64,000 nucleotides of DNA from Okeania sp. SIO1I7 (GTDB taxonomy: Bacteria > Cyanobacteriota > Cyanobacteriia > Cyanobacteriales > Microcoleaceae), in contig JAAHGF010000018.1 in NCBI GenBank assembly GCA_010672585.1, positions 1 to 64,000 of the forward strand, given 5' to 3'. This document shows positions 9,112 to 18,612 of this stretch, one piece after another. The notes under the pieces are model-generated. The model was not told the origin of the DNA and made no database searches. It saw nothing but the letters and a program-made list of their open reading frames with translations. The translations under genes were made by a program, and so were the position numbers. The stretch's first letter is position 1. Each line of letters begins with the position of its first letter.

Positions 9112-10594
9112 TTGAGAATGGTTGGTGGAGTATCAACGCGATCGCGAAACGGAACAGATGTTCTATCGCGTCAGCATTCTACATCCTACGCTAAATTGAT
9201 TATTTCTTTAAAAATAAGCTTTAAAACAGTAAAAAAATGTGGTAAAAAAGAATTGATAATTACAAACAAAAAAGAATAAAAAGTTAATATATTAGGTTTT
9301 TATCAAGACCATATATAACAAAAATTGAGTCCATCTCAAGTCATAACATTACAAATATTATTATGCTTAATAGCTCTATATAAAACCATACAAATATCAA
9401 AAATAACCCACTATTTTCAGCTACCAATTAAATCAGAAAGTAAGCGAAAACACATACAAAGGTTTCTGAGTATAAAGGAGTTAAGCCTACCTTTATTCTG
9501 GTTTCCTTTAGTTAAAATAATGATCGAAAATTTATTCATTCTTAGCTGAGAATTAGTATTAATTTTAGATAGGACTCAGTGGCAAAATACCAATATATTA
9601 ATGATTACTGTAGCCTGGAAAAACAGAGCATTACCCATATATTGGAAGATTTTAAATCATAAAGGAGCTAGTAATTTAGCAGAACAACAAGCAGTCATGC
9701 GCCCAGTATTTAAACTCCTAAAAAAACACAAACAAAATAGTTCTTATAGGAGAGCGGGAATTCCACAGTATATTCCTATCACATTGGCTGAAAAAATATC
9801 AAAAGTATAAGGTGTATTTTGCATTGAGAAAAAAAAGTCAGCCATGATTAAAAGAGGCAAAAAATATTTTCAAATATCAGAATTAAAAGTAAATGTCGGT
9901 GAAGCTAAATTATTTTTAAATCAAAAAATTACCAAAATTAAGAAAGTAGGAATGTATCATGTACTGATATACAAAAAACAGAAATATCGTCACAAATATT
10001 TTTCAGAAAAATGGTATATTCTCACTAATTTATCATCACCACAAAAAGTTCAAAAAGTTTATAGCCAGAGAATGGGGATAGAAGCAATGTTTAAAGATTA
10101 TAAGAGTGGTGGTTATAACCTAGAAGCAGAATTGCGCCAATGAAACCAGACTGAACAGTCTAATTTTATTAATAGCTATTTCCTACACGATCAGCTCTTT
10201 TAGAGGACAAAAAATTAAAAACCGAGATATTCAAGAATATATATCAAGAACTAATGAATATCGGAGAAAAGAAAGAAGACACAGTAGTTTTTGGTTAAGA
10301 TTACATAGTTTTTTCGGGACAGTAAGTGATAATTTTATGTGGGAATATGTAGAAAATTTAATGAAGCTAAATCCTCAGAAATCACGATATTATAGAAGGG
10401 GAATAAAGGCTATGAATACACTACTTAATATTTAATTATTTCAATGAATAAAAATTAATAAAAGTTGAATTTTTTTCATATTATTTCTCAACTTAGTTGA
10501 ACTACTGTTCAACTGAGAATGGAGGTGAGTGCCAACGTGACAGAACATCCGTTCCGTTTCGCGAACGCGTTGATACTCCATTAGCCATTCTCAA
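9112..10594 (+). mobile_element. Decayed IS4-type element inside a 52-bp inverted repeat
   Basis: 9112-9163 and 10543-10594 are near-identical inverted copies of a 52-bp sequence (4-5 differences). Both contain GGAGTATCAACGCG, a CGCGAAACGGAAC block and GATGTTC. They enclose a transposase pseudogene (9325-10435). Ordinary IS4 terminal repeats are shorter (~10-20 bp), so either the element has unusually long ends or an IS jumped into a palindromic repeat. No flanking target duplication could be fixed with confidence. Confidence 0.65.
9325..10435 (+). pseudogene. IS4-family transposase pseudogene
   Basis: Joining successive frames gives a typical IS4-family DDE transposase: LDRTQWQN with the first Asp, then ALPIYWKILNHKGASNLAEQ, then a frame-shifted DREF (second Asp), then WYILTNLSSPQKVQKVYSQR followed by MGIEAMFKD (catalytic Glu), and a tail ending at 10435. 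At least three frameshifts or stops break it (near 9547, 9750-9840 and 10142), so it cannot make a working enzyme. No intact copy is present in this window. Confidence 0.85.
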
Positions 10595-11596
10595 TAAGTT
10601 TTCTTTATTGAGTTGAAAAATTATTCAATTTATTTGTTGAAACTATCTCTATGACTGCCTTATTGCTAGCTTGTCACCCCGTGAGATCTTCTACATATTT
10701 AGTGGCGAAATCCTGTTTTCGCGTTGAATAAAAAGTCATGCGTAGGGGCAAGTTTCCAGTACAAACGCATCTTGTCAATAAAGAGGGGGTTTAATGCAAT
10801 AACTCGGGTTTATTTTTCCTTATTGAGAATCAAAAATACAAATATAGTGTTTTTTAGTTCCACTAGACGCTATATATTGAATTAGAAAAATTAGATGCGT
10901 TTGCTCTGGGCGAGTTACACACAACACTTGAATTGTATCACAATTTTTTTGAGGATGTAAGGGGAATCCCCCTGGCTGTTTTATTGGAGCTTCACCAGAT
11001 GAGATTTTTGCTTTGATAGTGTAAGTTTCCCTTCTATATGTATTCAGTGGCGAAATGCTGTTTTGGCGTTGAATAAAAAGTCATGTGTAGGGGCAAGTTA
11101 CACCCAATGCTTAAATCGTATCACGATTTTTTGGGAGATGCAAGAGGAAATACCTTGCCGTTTTTTTAGAGCTTCACAGAATGAGATTTTTTTCGGGTTT
11201 GTGAATATAGCGATCGCAGAGCAAGTGCAGTAGCTACATCCCTTCTACATGAGTAAATATATGGATGTGTTGATGGGGTGAAAATTTTTCGGTGTCGCCA
11301 CTTCTTTCCGGAGTGCTTCGCCGAATGATAATTTTCTCTGCTTTGATGGTGTGAGTATTCCTTCTATATGTATTCAGTAGCGAAATGCTGTTTTAGCGTT
11401 GAATAAAAAGTCATGCGTAGGGGCGAGTTACACCTAATAGTTAAATCATATCACAATTTTTTTGGCGATGCAAGAGGAAAATCCTTGCCGTTTTTTTAGA
11501 GCTTCACAGAATGCAGATTAATCATCCCTGTATCCGTGGCCAAATCCTTGTCTAGCAGTTGCTCAAATGTAATGGTAAGTAGTTTAAGGTATAGCG
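10595..11596. repeat. Tandem array of ~330-345 bp repeats, three copies
   Basis: The anchor GTTGAATAAAAAGTCATG occurs at 10723, 11068 and 11398 (spacings 345 and 330). Each is preceded by a GGCGAAAT.CTGTTTT block and, in copies 2 and 3, followed by a stretch ending GAGCTTCACAGAATG. Copy 1 is more divergent. A reverse fragment of the same unit lies at ~25300-25337, so it is dispersed as well as tandem. No open reading frame persists between copies; function unknown. Confidence 0.75.
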
Positions 11597-11862
11597 CTAC
11601 GCATTAAGGTGTTTGACATTTCTAAACCCTGTGAGCGGAGCATTTGAACACCGAAAACCCTTTAACAGTTTACTATTCCCGATTCCCGATTCAAGTAGCG
11701 CTATAAAATTGAACAACTTATGTTTTGCCTTGATACTTAATCTAAAAATCATTACCACTAAGCAACGCCAGAATTTAACTTCTGACTTCTGAGTTCTGAG
11801 TTCTGACTTCAGTAAAGTTCTAGACATCAAAACTACAGGATTAACTTGCCACTTTGCATAAA

Positions 11863-13305
11863 TCAAGCAATACTGTTAGCCCAATTTTTAGCCCATTCCA
11901 AAGTCTGCTTAACCTGCTGCATATCAGCACCTTCACAATAAAGTCGCAAAACAGGTTCAGTACCACTAAACCGAATCAATAACCAACGACCATCAGCCAA
12001 TCGCAACTTATACCCATCTATAGTCAAACAATCAACCACTTTTTGTCCAGCAACCTCCGTCAAAGGATAATTTTGTAACTGCTCCAACAAACGCGATCGC
12101 ACCTCCATATTAGGCAAAGGTAAATCTATCCTGTCATAAACAGAACTAAAACCTGTTTTTTCTTGCAGTTGGCCGTAAATTGTACTTAAATCTTCACCAG
12201 ACATTACCACTGCTTCTAACAAATAGAGTGCTGATAATAAAGCATCCCTTTCCGGAATATGAGTACCATAACCAATACCCCCAGACTCTTCTCCACCCAC
12301 AAGCACCTTAGTTGACAACATCCGGTCTGCAATATATTTATAGCCAATGGGAGTTTCAAAAATTGGCATATTATATAATTGTGCCACCTTGGGAAATAAA
12401 TCGGAACCGCTAATAGTCTTTACCACTTCCCCACTAAACCCATGCCTAGTTGTCAGATGTTCTATCAGAATAGGAATTAAAATTTGGGAGCTGAGAAAAT
12501 TACCCTCACCATCCACAGCAGCAATGCGATCGCTATCTCCATCAAACACTAATCCAATGGATAAACTTCCCTGATTTGCTGCTCGATAACTTTTCATTTC
12601 TTTAAAAAGTTTACTCAAATACCGAGGCAAAGGTTCAGGAGCACCACCATCAAACAAGGGATCGCGATTACCATTCACCTCTTGAATTTCTACTCCCAAT
12701 ATTTTTTGCAACCCTCCAGCAGCAGCACCGTGCATTACATCTGCAAAAACTTTTAATTTTCCCTCATTAATAGCAGACTTAATGTTGTTAATATCTACCA
12801 TTTTTTGTAGAGTTTCACAATAACTCGGCCAAGGATTAAAACTTTCTATTTTGCTCCCCTGAAGCTTATTTTTTTCTACTTCAACTGTTAATAAATCTTC
12901 TATTTGTTGTGTAATTTCTGGAGGAACTGACCCACCAAAAGCACCCTTTACTTTTAACCCTAAATATTTTCCTGGATTATGACTAGCAGTGATGACGATT
13001 GCCCCAAGAGCTTGTTTTTCAAATGCTGCCCAACTAAAAGCTGGAGTAGGAGCATAAGTTTCTGTTAACAGCACATCAAACCCTGCATTTTGAACAGCTT
13101 CAACAGCAACTTGGGCAAATTCTTCAGCCATAAACCTACGGTCGAAGCCAACAATTACTGTTTTACTATTATTCGTAGAACCAGCATAATTTTTCTCTAA
13201 AATTCGCGCTGCTATTGGAGCGACTAAAGAAACTCGTTCAAAAGTAAAATCATCAGCTATAACACCGCGCCAGCCATCTGTTCCAAATTTTATTGGTTTA
13301 GCCAT
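11863..13305 (-). CDS. Phosphoglucomutase/phosphomannomutase family protein
   Basis: 480 aa alpha-D-phosphohexomutase. The four signature motifs are present: FGTDGWRG near the N-terminus, active-site TASHNP with phospho-Ser108, metal-binding DGDSDR (~255), sugar-binding GGEESGG (~340) and the phosphate-binding RFSGTEP near the C-terminus. It interconverts hexose 1- and 6-phosphates (glucose or mannose), feeding glycogen, cell-wall and exopolysaccharide synthesis. Which sugar is preferred cannot be read from sequence. The ATG start at 13305 fits the family N-terminus (MAKPIKFGTDGW). Confidence 0.93.
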   Translation of the reverse strand: MAKPIKFGTDGWRGVIADDFTFERVSLVAPIAARILEKNYAGSTNNSKTVIVGFDRRFMAEEFAQVAVEAVQNAGFDVLLTETYAPTPAFSWAAFEKQALGAIVITASHNPGKYLGLKVKGAFGGSVPPEITQQIEDLLTVEVEKNKLQGSKIESFNPWPSYCETLQKMVDINNIKSAINEGKLKVFADVMHGAAAGGLQKILGVEIQEVNGNRDPLFDGGAPEPLPRYLSKLFKEMKSYRAANQGSLSIGLVFDGDSDRIAAVDGEGNFLSSQILIPILIEHLTTRHGFSGEVVKTISGSDLFPKVAQLYNMPIFETPIGYKYIADRMLSTKVLVGGEESGGIGYGTHIPERDALLSALYLLEAVVMSGEDLSTIYGQLQEKTGFSSVYDRIDLPLPNMEVRSRLLEQLQNYPLTEVAGQKVVDCLTIDGYKLRLADGRWLLIRFSGTEPVLRLYCEGADMQQVKQTLEWAKNWANSIA

Positions 13306-13698
13306 ACTATTAATCTCTTTATATTAGATCTGTGTGTCCAAATTATTTGCTTTTACTCTCAGCTTTTTCCCCTACTTTTCTGTACATAATTATTGTCGAA
13401 AAGAAGAGGGAAATAAGAAAAGTTACTTCCTTATTCCCAGAACATTCAGTTACTATCCATTAAAAAGCGTTTCCTGGCGGAATGCCGCAAACAGCAGTTC
13501 AGTAATCAGTAGTCAGCTTTGCGCGTTTGTGGAGCATTCTGGAACGGAAAGGAGATGAGCAACTCCTCCTAAAATTAAGCTACAAGCTCGCGTGTCGAGG
13601 ATGTTTTACCCAAGTTTTTCCTGACGGAATGCTCCGCAAACATATACCTAAGCGCAAATTTTTAGGCTGATAGCTGATAGCTGATAGCTAATAGCTAG
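13306..13698. repeat. Composite dispersed repeat K (13460-13698), inverted partner at 19406-19582
   Basis: 13460-13698 is a composite of small blocks: TTAAAAAGCGTTT, two copies of a GGAATGC..CGCAAAC-type element, GAGCAACTCCTCCTAAAATT, CTCGCGTGTCGAGGATG and TTTTACCCAAG, then GCTGATA heptamers reaching the folE stop codon. The reverse complement of most of it lies at 19406-19582; copy 1 has ~70 bp extra. The two copies flank a ~5.7-kb segment as inverted repeats. 13306-13459 shows nothing recognisable. Confidence 0.7.
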
Positions 13699-14421
13699 CT
13701 AAAAGAATGCAGGTTGATGGCGAATTAAACTCAGGTATTCCTCTCTAACTTTCTGGTCTTCTTCAAATAAACCAAGCATGGCACTGGTAACAGTCCAAGA
13801 CCCAGGCTTTTGTACTCCTCGCATTACCATAGACGTATGAGTAGCTTCTATGACAACTGCAACACCTTTTGGTTCTAAAACTTGTTGAATTGCCTCAGCA
13901 ATTTGACGGTTGAGCCGCTCCTGAACTTGCAATCTACGAGAATACATTTCCACAATCCGAGCTAGCTTACTAAGACCTACTACTTTTTGATTAGGAATAT
14001 AAGCTACATGAGCTTTTCCCATAAATGGTAACATATGATGTTCACAAAGACTAAAAAGATTGATATCTCTAACCAAGACCATTTCGTTATGACCTTCGTC
14101 AAAAATGGCATTGTTGACAATTTCTTCCAGGGATTGATTATAGCCATTAGTGAGGAATCGCATTGCTTCTGTAACCCTCTTAGGAGTCTTGAGTAATCCT
14201 TCTCGTTCAGGATTTTCTCCTACTGATAGTAGCATTGTCCGTACTGCCTCCATCATTGCTTCATTGGTCTCTTCAGCAGGAGGTTGTTGCCTTATCAGTT
14301 GACCATTAGATGAGGAGCTGCGGTCAGGTCGATGAGAAATACTATTTGTAGCTGCATCAGAAGTCTTGGCACCATTGGCGCTAATTGTGTTATTGGAAGC
14401 GTTGGAAAAAGTTTGAGTCAT
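13699..14421 (-). CDS. folE: GTP cyclohydrolase I
   Basis: Converts GTP to 7,8-dihydroneopterin triphosphate, the first step of folate and pterin synthesis (in cyanobacteria also of cyanopterin-type glycosides). 240 aa. The N-terminal ~55 residues are low-complexity (Ser, Asn, Thr), longer than in the bacterial core protein. The catalytic core begins near residue 56. Visible motifs: [11 protein letters not shown] (zinc Cys and His), [20 protein letters not shown], and [13 protein letters not shown] with the third zinc region. The ATG at 14421 fits. The stop codon touches composite repeat K. Probably a single-gene unit. Confidence 0.95.
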   Translation of the reverse strand: MTQTFSNASNNTISANGAKTSDAATNSISHRPDRSSSSNGQLIRQQPPAEETNEAMMEAVRTMLLSVGENPEREGLLKTPKRVTEAMRFLTNGYNQSLEEIVNNAIFDEGHNEMVLVRDINLFSLCEHHMLPFMGKAHVAYIPNQKVVGLSKLARIVEMYSRRLQVQERLNRQIAEAIQQVLEPKGVAVVIEATHTSMVMRGVQKPGSWTVTSAMLGLFEEDQKVREEYLSLIRHQPAFF

Positions 14422-14546
14422 AATAGATCCGGATCAGATTTAAAAAAAAGCAAGTTGTATATTGACCTAACTTTTGCTAGGCCATTTAGATTAGAACGCA
14501 GCTCTATGTTCATTGACGGTAATCAGTTTTAGTTATTAATTAGCAT

Positions 14547-14558
14547 TGACATACTCCC
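14547..14558 (-). other. IS200/IS605-type right-end motif of the following tnpB
   Basis: Minus strand GGGAGTATGTCA, a few bases after the tnpB stop. The same 12-mer closes the tnpB element at 49932-49943 and occurs alone at 45687-45698. Its constancy suggests the conserved right end of this IS200/IS605-like family. TTAATTAGCATT (right side) and TTGATTAGCATT (~15858, left side) form near-identical direct repeats around the element. Confidence 0.5.
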
Positions 14559-14562
14559 GACG

Positions 14563-15801
14563 CTACACTTGCGTGACAGCATGGGATTCCTTAACATCAC
14601 TGTTAGGGGCTTTCTGTTTCATAGCACCCGCCTTCCGGGATTTACTCCTTTCAGGTCTTACAGTCGCTCCACAGACTGACACTGCCTGCCCGGCAGCCAA
14701 AATATTTATACTTGCATTGATATCACGATCATGGCGAGCTGCACACTCTGGACAATCCCACTCTCTAATATTTAGAGGTAATTTATCCACTATATGACCA
14801 CAATTAGAACAACGTTTAGAACTGGGAAAATACCTGTCAATCTTGATTAATTCCCGTCCATACCACTCAGCCTTATAATCTAATTGCCTGACTATTTCTC
14901 CCCAATTAGGATCACTACCCACCCCTCTTGCTCCCCTCCCGGGAGGGGATGGGGGTGGGTTATGGTTTTTGAGCATATTTTTTAGTGCCAAATCCTCAAC
15001 CACAATAGTTTGATTTTCTCTAATCAGTTGAGTAGTTAGCTTATGGATGTAATCAAGTCTTGAATCTTTAATTTTGCCGTGAATTTTTGCTACTTTAAGT
15101 CTGGCTTTCTGATAGTTATTAGAACCTTTTGTTTTACGAGAAAGTGACTTTTGGGCTAACCTCAATTTTTTGTGTAATTTGTTGAGATTCTTAGGATTAG
15201 CTACCTTTTCTCCATCACTGGTAGTAACTAAGCTGGTAATTCCTAAGTTAATACCTATTTGTTTATTGACTTGCTTCAGTTTTAAATCTCTAGTGTCATT
15301 AACTCTCAAGGATATAGACCATCTACCAGATGGGCCAAGCTTAACTGTAATTGTGCTTGGTACGCAGTTTTTTGGTATTTGCCTACTCCATCTAATGGGT
15401 AAGGGTTCAGTACATTTAGCTAGATATACTTGACCATCCTTCCACTTAAAAGCAGACTTTGTGAACTCAGCACTACCGCCATTACGTTTTTTCTTGAAGT
15501 TAGGATATTTGGCACGCCCACTAAAAAAGTTAGTAAAAGCAGTTTGTAAATGCCTCAAACTTTGCTGTAATGGTACACTACTTACTTGACTGAGGAAATC
15601 TAAATCTTCCTGTTTTTTCCAACAAGTAAGCATAGCTGAAGTTTGTTTGTAGCTTACTCTTTCCTTATGTTCATACCATGCAGTAGTTCTCGCAGCTAAA
15701 GCTTTGTTGTAGATTAAACGCACACAACCCAATGTCCTCCGCAACAGATTCTCCTGTTCTGGAGTTGGGTATAACCTAAATTTGTACGCTTTTTCAACCA
15801 T
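14563..15801 (-). CDS. TnpB-like protein with substituted RuvC-I Asp (probably inactive nuclease)
   Basis: 412 aa, full-length TnpB (RNA-guided nuclease of IS200/IS605 elements). Order: N-terminal OrfB helix-turn-helix region (YKFRLYPTPEQENLL), RuvC-I, RuvC-II with VVEDLALKNM (Glu present), CSNCG and CPEC zinc finger, and RuvC-III HDRDINASINI (Asp present). RuvC-I reads GINLG rather than GIDLG: the codon is AAC, one transition from GAC, so the first catalytic Asp is missing. After MLKNH the usual helix is replaced in frame by a Pro/Gly-rich stretch (NPPPSPPGRGARGVG) encoded by the GC-rich palindrome 14917-14960. No tnpA nearby. Either a decaying gene or a repurposed DNA-binding TnpB. Confidence 0.82.
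   Translation of the reverse strand: MVEKAYKFRLYPTPEQENLLRRTLGCVRLIYNKALAARTTAWYEHKERVSYKQTSAMLTCWKKQEDLDFLSQVSSVPLQQSLRHLQTAFTNFFSGRAKYPNFKKKRNGGSAEFTKSAFKWKDGQVYLAKCTEPLPIRWSRQIPKNCVPSTITVKLGPSGRWSISLRVNDTRDLKLKQVNKQIGINLGITSLVTTSDGEKVANPKNLNKLHKKLRLAQKSLSRKTKGSNNYQKARLKVAKIHGKIKDSRLDYIHKLTTQLIRENQTIVVEDLALKNMLKNHNPPPSPPGRGARGVGSDPNWGEIVRQLDYKAEWYGRELIKIDRYFPSSKRCSNCGHIVDKLPLNIREWDCPECAARHDRDINASINILAAGQAVSVCGATVRPERSKSRKAGAMKQKAPNSDVKESHAVTQV
14917..14960. repeat. GC-rich palindromic repeat inserted in frame in tnpB
   Basis: ACCCACCCC and GGGGTGGGT-type outer arms surround CTCCCGGGAG at the centre. A relative is at 8799-8848. It stands out against the AT-rich surroundings and encodes a Pro/Gly-rich loop between RuvC-II and the zinc finger. 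Confidence 0.75.
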
Positions 15802-16354
15802 CTACTGTTTGCTTTTCGACTTATTTATTTTAACAGATTATGTGTGAAACCGCTCTTATTGATTAGCATTCCCATACGACACCAAGCTAGGCTATAGTGC
15901 GGGTCTTCTGCTAATATTTTGATAAAATCTTTGAGAGTTATGAGAGCAATTTCTCCCTAGTTAGGGTATAGATAAAAAACTACTGAGGTTATTTTAATAA
16001 CCGTTTACTTTATCTTAAATTAGGGTTTACACTATAACTTAATTTCTAGTATAACCTAAAATTAATTTATTAAAAGCATACTAAATTCTCATCACTTCAT
16101 TACAGTACATTTCATTGTGTAGATAATTTTTTTGAGTACTCCCTGAGTAGAAATAATCAGTCACTAATAAATCGTCTTTCTTATTCATCTTGTGGATTTA
16201 ATCAAAAAAATTAACTGGATACTAAAGATAAGAGAATCATCCATCTAAAAATCAAGCTTTTATTCATAACAATTGATTTGATTAATGGGGTAATGATTTG
16301 TGACTCTTGACTTCCACGAAGCGGTTGACCAGAAGACAAAATCTATTTCACTTA
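15802..16354. other. AT-rich intergenic region, no gene seen
   Basis: The tnpB upstream end (TTGATTAGCATT at ~15858) is the only recognisable feature. The remainder to the accA stop has no open frame with family resemblance, no RNA gene and no clear repeat. Confidence 0.5.
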
Positions 16355-17329
16355 TTAAGTTTCCAAAAATACTCCTATGGAACGGAACTTTTGATAACGT
16401 TGTTTTCGGCGTTCCTGACTGCTTATCCTAGTTAATTCTTCTATATTGCTGATTATGGCCTTTTTTAGATTTTCTGCTGCCTGTAATGGGTTAGCGTGAG
16501 CGCCACCATTTGGTTCTGGGATGACACGATCAATAATTCCGATATTTTTTAAATCCCAGGAGGTTATTTTCAAAGCATCTGCTGCTTGAGAAGCTTTAGC
16601 TGCATCTTTCCAGAGAATTGCTGCACAAGCTTCAGGACTAGCAACTGTATATACAGAATGTTCTAACATTAGTAAGCGATCGCCCACTCCAATTCCTAAT
16701 GCCCCACCTGAACCACCTTCTCCAATCACTGTACAAATTATTGGTACATCCAGATGAAACATTGCTCGTAGGTTGTAGGCTATCGCTTCTCCTTGTCCCA
16801 ATTTTTCTGCTTCTATGCCTGGCCATGCACCAGGAGTATCGATAAATGTCAAGATTGGCATTCCAAAGTTATTGCCATGTTCCATCAATCTGATTGCTTT
16901 GCGATACCCTCCTGCTGAGGCCATACCGAAATTACGAGCTACATTATCTTTCGTATCTCGTCCTTTTTGATGACCAATAATTATAACTGGCTGTCCATCC
17001 ATCCTGGCCAAGCCCCCTACTATTGCTGGATCGTCACTACCACCGCGATCGCCATGTAACTCAATCCACTCATCACAAATAGCTTGGATATAATCCAGAG
17101 TGCTTGGTCGCCTTGGATGGCGAGCTAACTGTAATCTCTGTACGGGAGAAAGACCATTAAAGATTTCTTGACGTAGTTGAGTTGCTTTTGCTTCTAGTTG
17201 GCTAATTTGCTCAGAGACATCTACACTACTACAGTCTTTAGCTAGTTCACGAATCTGATTTATACGGTTTTCTAATTCTGCTAGAGGTTTTTCAAAATCT
17301 AGGAGAATTTTACGTTCTGATTTGGGCAC
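16355..17329 (-). CDS. accA: Acetyl-CoA carboxylase carboxyltransferase subunit alpha
   Basis: 324 aa, normal length. AccA with AccD forms the carboxyltransferase that moves the carboxyl group from carboxybiotin to acetyl-CoA, giving malonyl-CoA for fatty acid synthesis. Visible landmarks: [11 protein letters not shown] at the N-terminus, [11 protein letters not shown] (~120-130), [12 protein letters not shown] (~134-145), [12 protein letters not shown] (~166-177) and [20 protein letters not shown] (~204-223), which contains the oxyanion glycines. The start is GTG at 17329, and no strong ribosome site is seen. As usual in cyanobacteria, accD is not adjacent. Confidence 0.96.
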   Translation of the reverse strand: MPKSERKILLDFEKPLAELENRINQIRELAKDCSSVDVSEQISQLEAKATQLRQEIFNGLSPVQRLQLARHPRRPSTLDYIQAICDEWIELHGDRGGSDDPAIVGGLARMDGQPVIIIGHQKGRDTKDNVARNFGMASAGGYRKAIRLMEHGNNFGMPILTFIDTPGAWPGIEAEKLGQGEAIAYNLRAMFHLDVPIICTVIGEGGSGGALGIGVGDRLLMLEHSVYTVASPEACAAILWKDAAKASQAADALKITSWDLKNIGIIDRVIPEPNGGAHANPLQAAENLKKAIISNIEELTRISSQERRKQRYQKFRSIGVFLET

Positions 17330-17407
17330 ACCTAGTTTTTATTTTAAGTTCCACATTAACATTGTTAAGTTTACCACAGTTCATCAGTTTTTTGATTAAC
17401 CTGACCA

Positions 17408-17886
17408 GGCAAGAATTCCCCTTCTATAAGGTGGGGATGAATTGCCTGTATATGTGACGTAGTCACTCAACTGTAGACAATTATCAAAGTGTAACATTAG
17501 GTTGACATTCATTTGCACAAAAGTCTATATTGATAGTGGTCGTTGACCCACCCGACTGTATGGAACAGACAGGCTGATTCCGAAGTAGAGGTAACGCTCT
17601 TGCCGCAGTAACATCAGAGATCGGGGAATCAGGAAAACCGCTGGATCTAGGAGTTCATGTTGACCTGCCCGTAAAATCGGAAAACCCTTCAAGCAAAAGT
17701 AATCAAACGGTCTGCGGGAGGCGGACTGCTGCCTGGTGACGCTGAGTAAGACCAAGCTAAACTCATGTTTAGGGAGGCATCGGTGGATGAAACGGGAAAC
17801 CTCGAAGACGAATAAAACCGTCCTTGCTCGAAGATTGGAGAAGGGTTATGAGGCCTCAACTTCATCCGGAGGCAAGTTGGGGTACT
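17408..17886 (+). pseudogene. Candidate relic of an IS200/IS605-like element (GC-richer island)
   Basis: This stretch is more GC-rich than its surroundings and has no intact gene. 17416-17437 forms a small hairpin (TCCCC..GGGGA) like IS200/IS605 end hairpins. Around 17760-17800 one plus-strand frame reads REASVDETGNLE, resembling degenerate C-terminal tails of some cyanobacterial TnpB proteins. The resemblance is weak and from memory. It could instead be a structured RNA or an intron fragment. It abuts the 3' end of the next gene. Confidence 0.3.
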
Positions 17887-18612
17887 TCACCGTAGTAAAG
17901 CTATCCATAGAGGGGTATCTACAATTCCATCTTGCTGTTGTCGATATTTCCTTTGAGCCATCTTAACAGCAGTTTGAGTTTGAAGGCCAAATATTCCATC
18001 TATTTTTCCCTTTAAAAATCCTTTGGCCTTAAGGCGTTGTTGTAACCCTCTGACTGCATTACCTCTCATGCCAATTTTGAGAGTTGGTAAATCAATACTA
18101 CTAGAGATTTCTACTTCTGAATTAATTGTGCCTGGGGACTGATTAGTTGTAGTAGTCGCAGAAGTTTGATTTTTGGCACACTCACAACTTGAATCTGTAT
18201 CTTTTAGTGTAGTTTCAGTCACATTGTTAGATGTTGGGGTAGCAGGTAATAAACGATTCCAAGTATTTTGGTCAACAATTCCATTTGGGATTAACCCTAC
18301 ATCTTCTTGAAATTTAACAACTGCTGCTGCAGTGCTGTCTGAATATATTCCATTGACTTTCCCAAGATAATATCCCATTAATTTCAAAACTCCTTGTAGT
18401 TGGGATACTTCTTCTCCTTGACTACCTGTTTTGAGTATTGGTCGATTAATAGAAATGGGTACAGAATTAATTTCTAAAGGTATTTGTGCCCACATAGTAG
18501 TTAGCCTACTTAAATTGATTATTAATAGGCTGAAAAAACTTAAGCAAAATACCCAAGTTGAATTTTTTCCAATTTTGACTGCTATGTTTATTAAGTCTTT
18601 TAATCTTAACAT
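17887..18612 (-). CDS. Peptidoglycan-binding protein with two PGB1 domains
   Basis: 241 aa. One N-terminal membrane segment (~19-36, VFCLSFFSLLIINLS) likely acts as a signal anchor. Two PG_binding_1 domains follow: ~60-122 (LKTGSQGEEVSQLQ, GYYLGKVNGIYSDSTAAAV, NGIVDQNTW) and ~176-238 (LKIGMRGNAVRGLQ, GKIDGIFGLQTQTAV, DGIVDTPLW). A Ser/Thr-rich linker (~125-170) joins them. Such proteins bind cell-wall peptidoglycan; no catalytic domain is attached. Likely periplasmic and wall-associated. The stop codon lies at the edge of the possible IS relic, so the last residues may have been remodelled. Confidence 0.83.
   Translation of the reverse strand: MLRLKDLINIAVKIGKNSTWVFCLSFFSLLIINLSRLTTMWAQIPLEINSVPISINRPILKTGSQGEEVSQLQGVLKLMGYYLGKVNGIYSDSTAAAVVKFQEDVGLIPNGIVDQNTWNRLLPATPTSNNVTETTLKDTDSSCECAKNQTSATTTTNQSPGTINSEVEISSSIDLPTLKIGMRGNAVRGLQQRLKAKGFLKGKIDGIFGLQTQTAVKMAQRKYRQQQDGIVDTPLWIALLR

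Noticed and set aside
11597-11866. 89-codon minus-strand frame overlapping the phosphomutase stop
   Set aside because: Much of it is translated from heptamer-like repeats (AACTCAGAACTCAGAAGT) and no family resemblance or ribosome site is seen.
17525-17966. Two open frames in the GC-richer island and a possible group II intron end
   Set aside because: No reverse transcriptase, no convincing domain V, and neither frame resembles a known protein, so only a low-confidence IS relic is listed.
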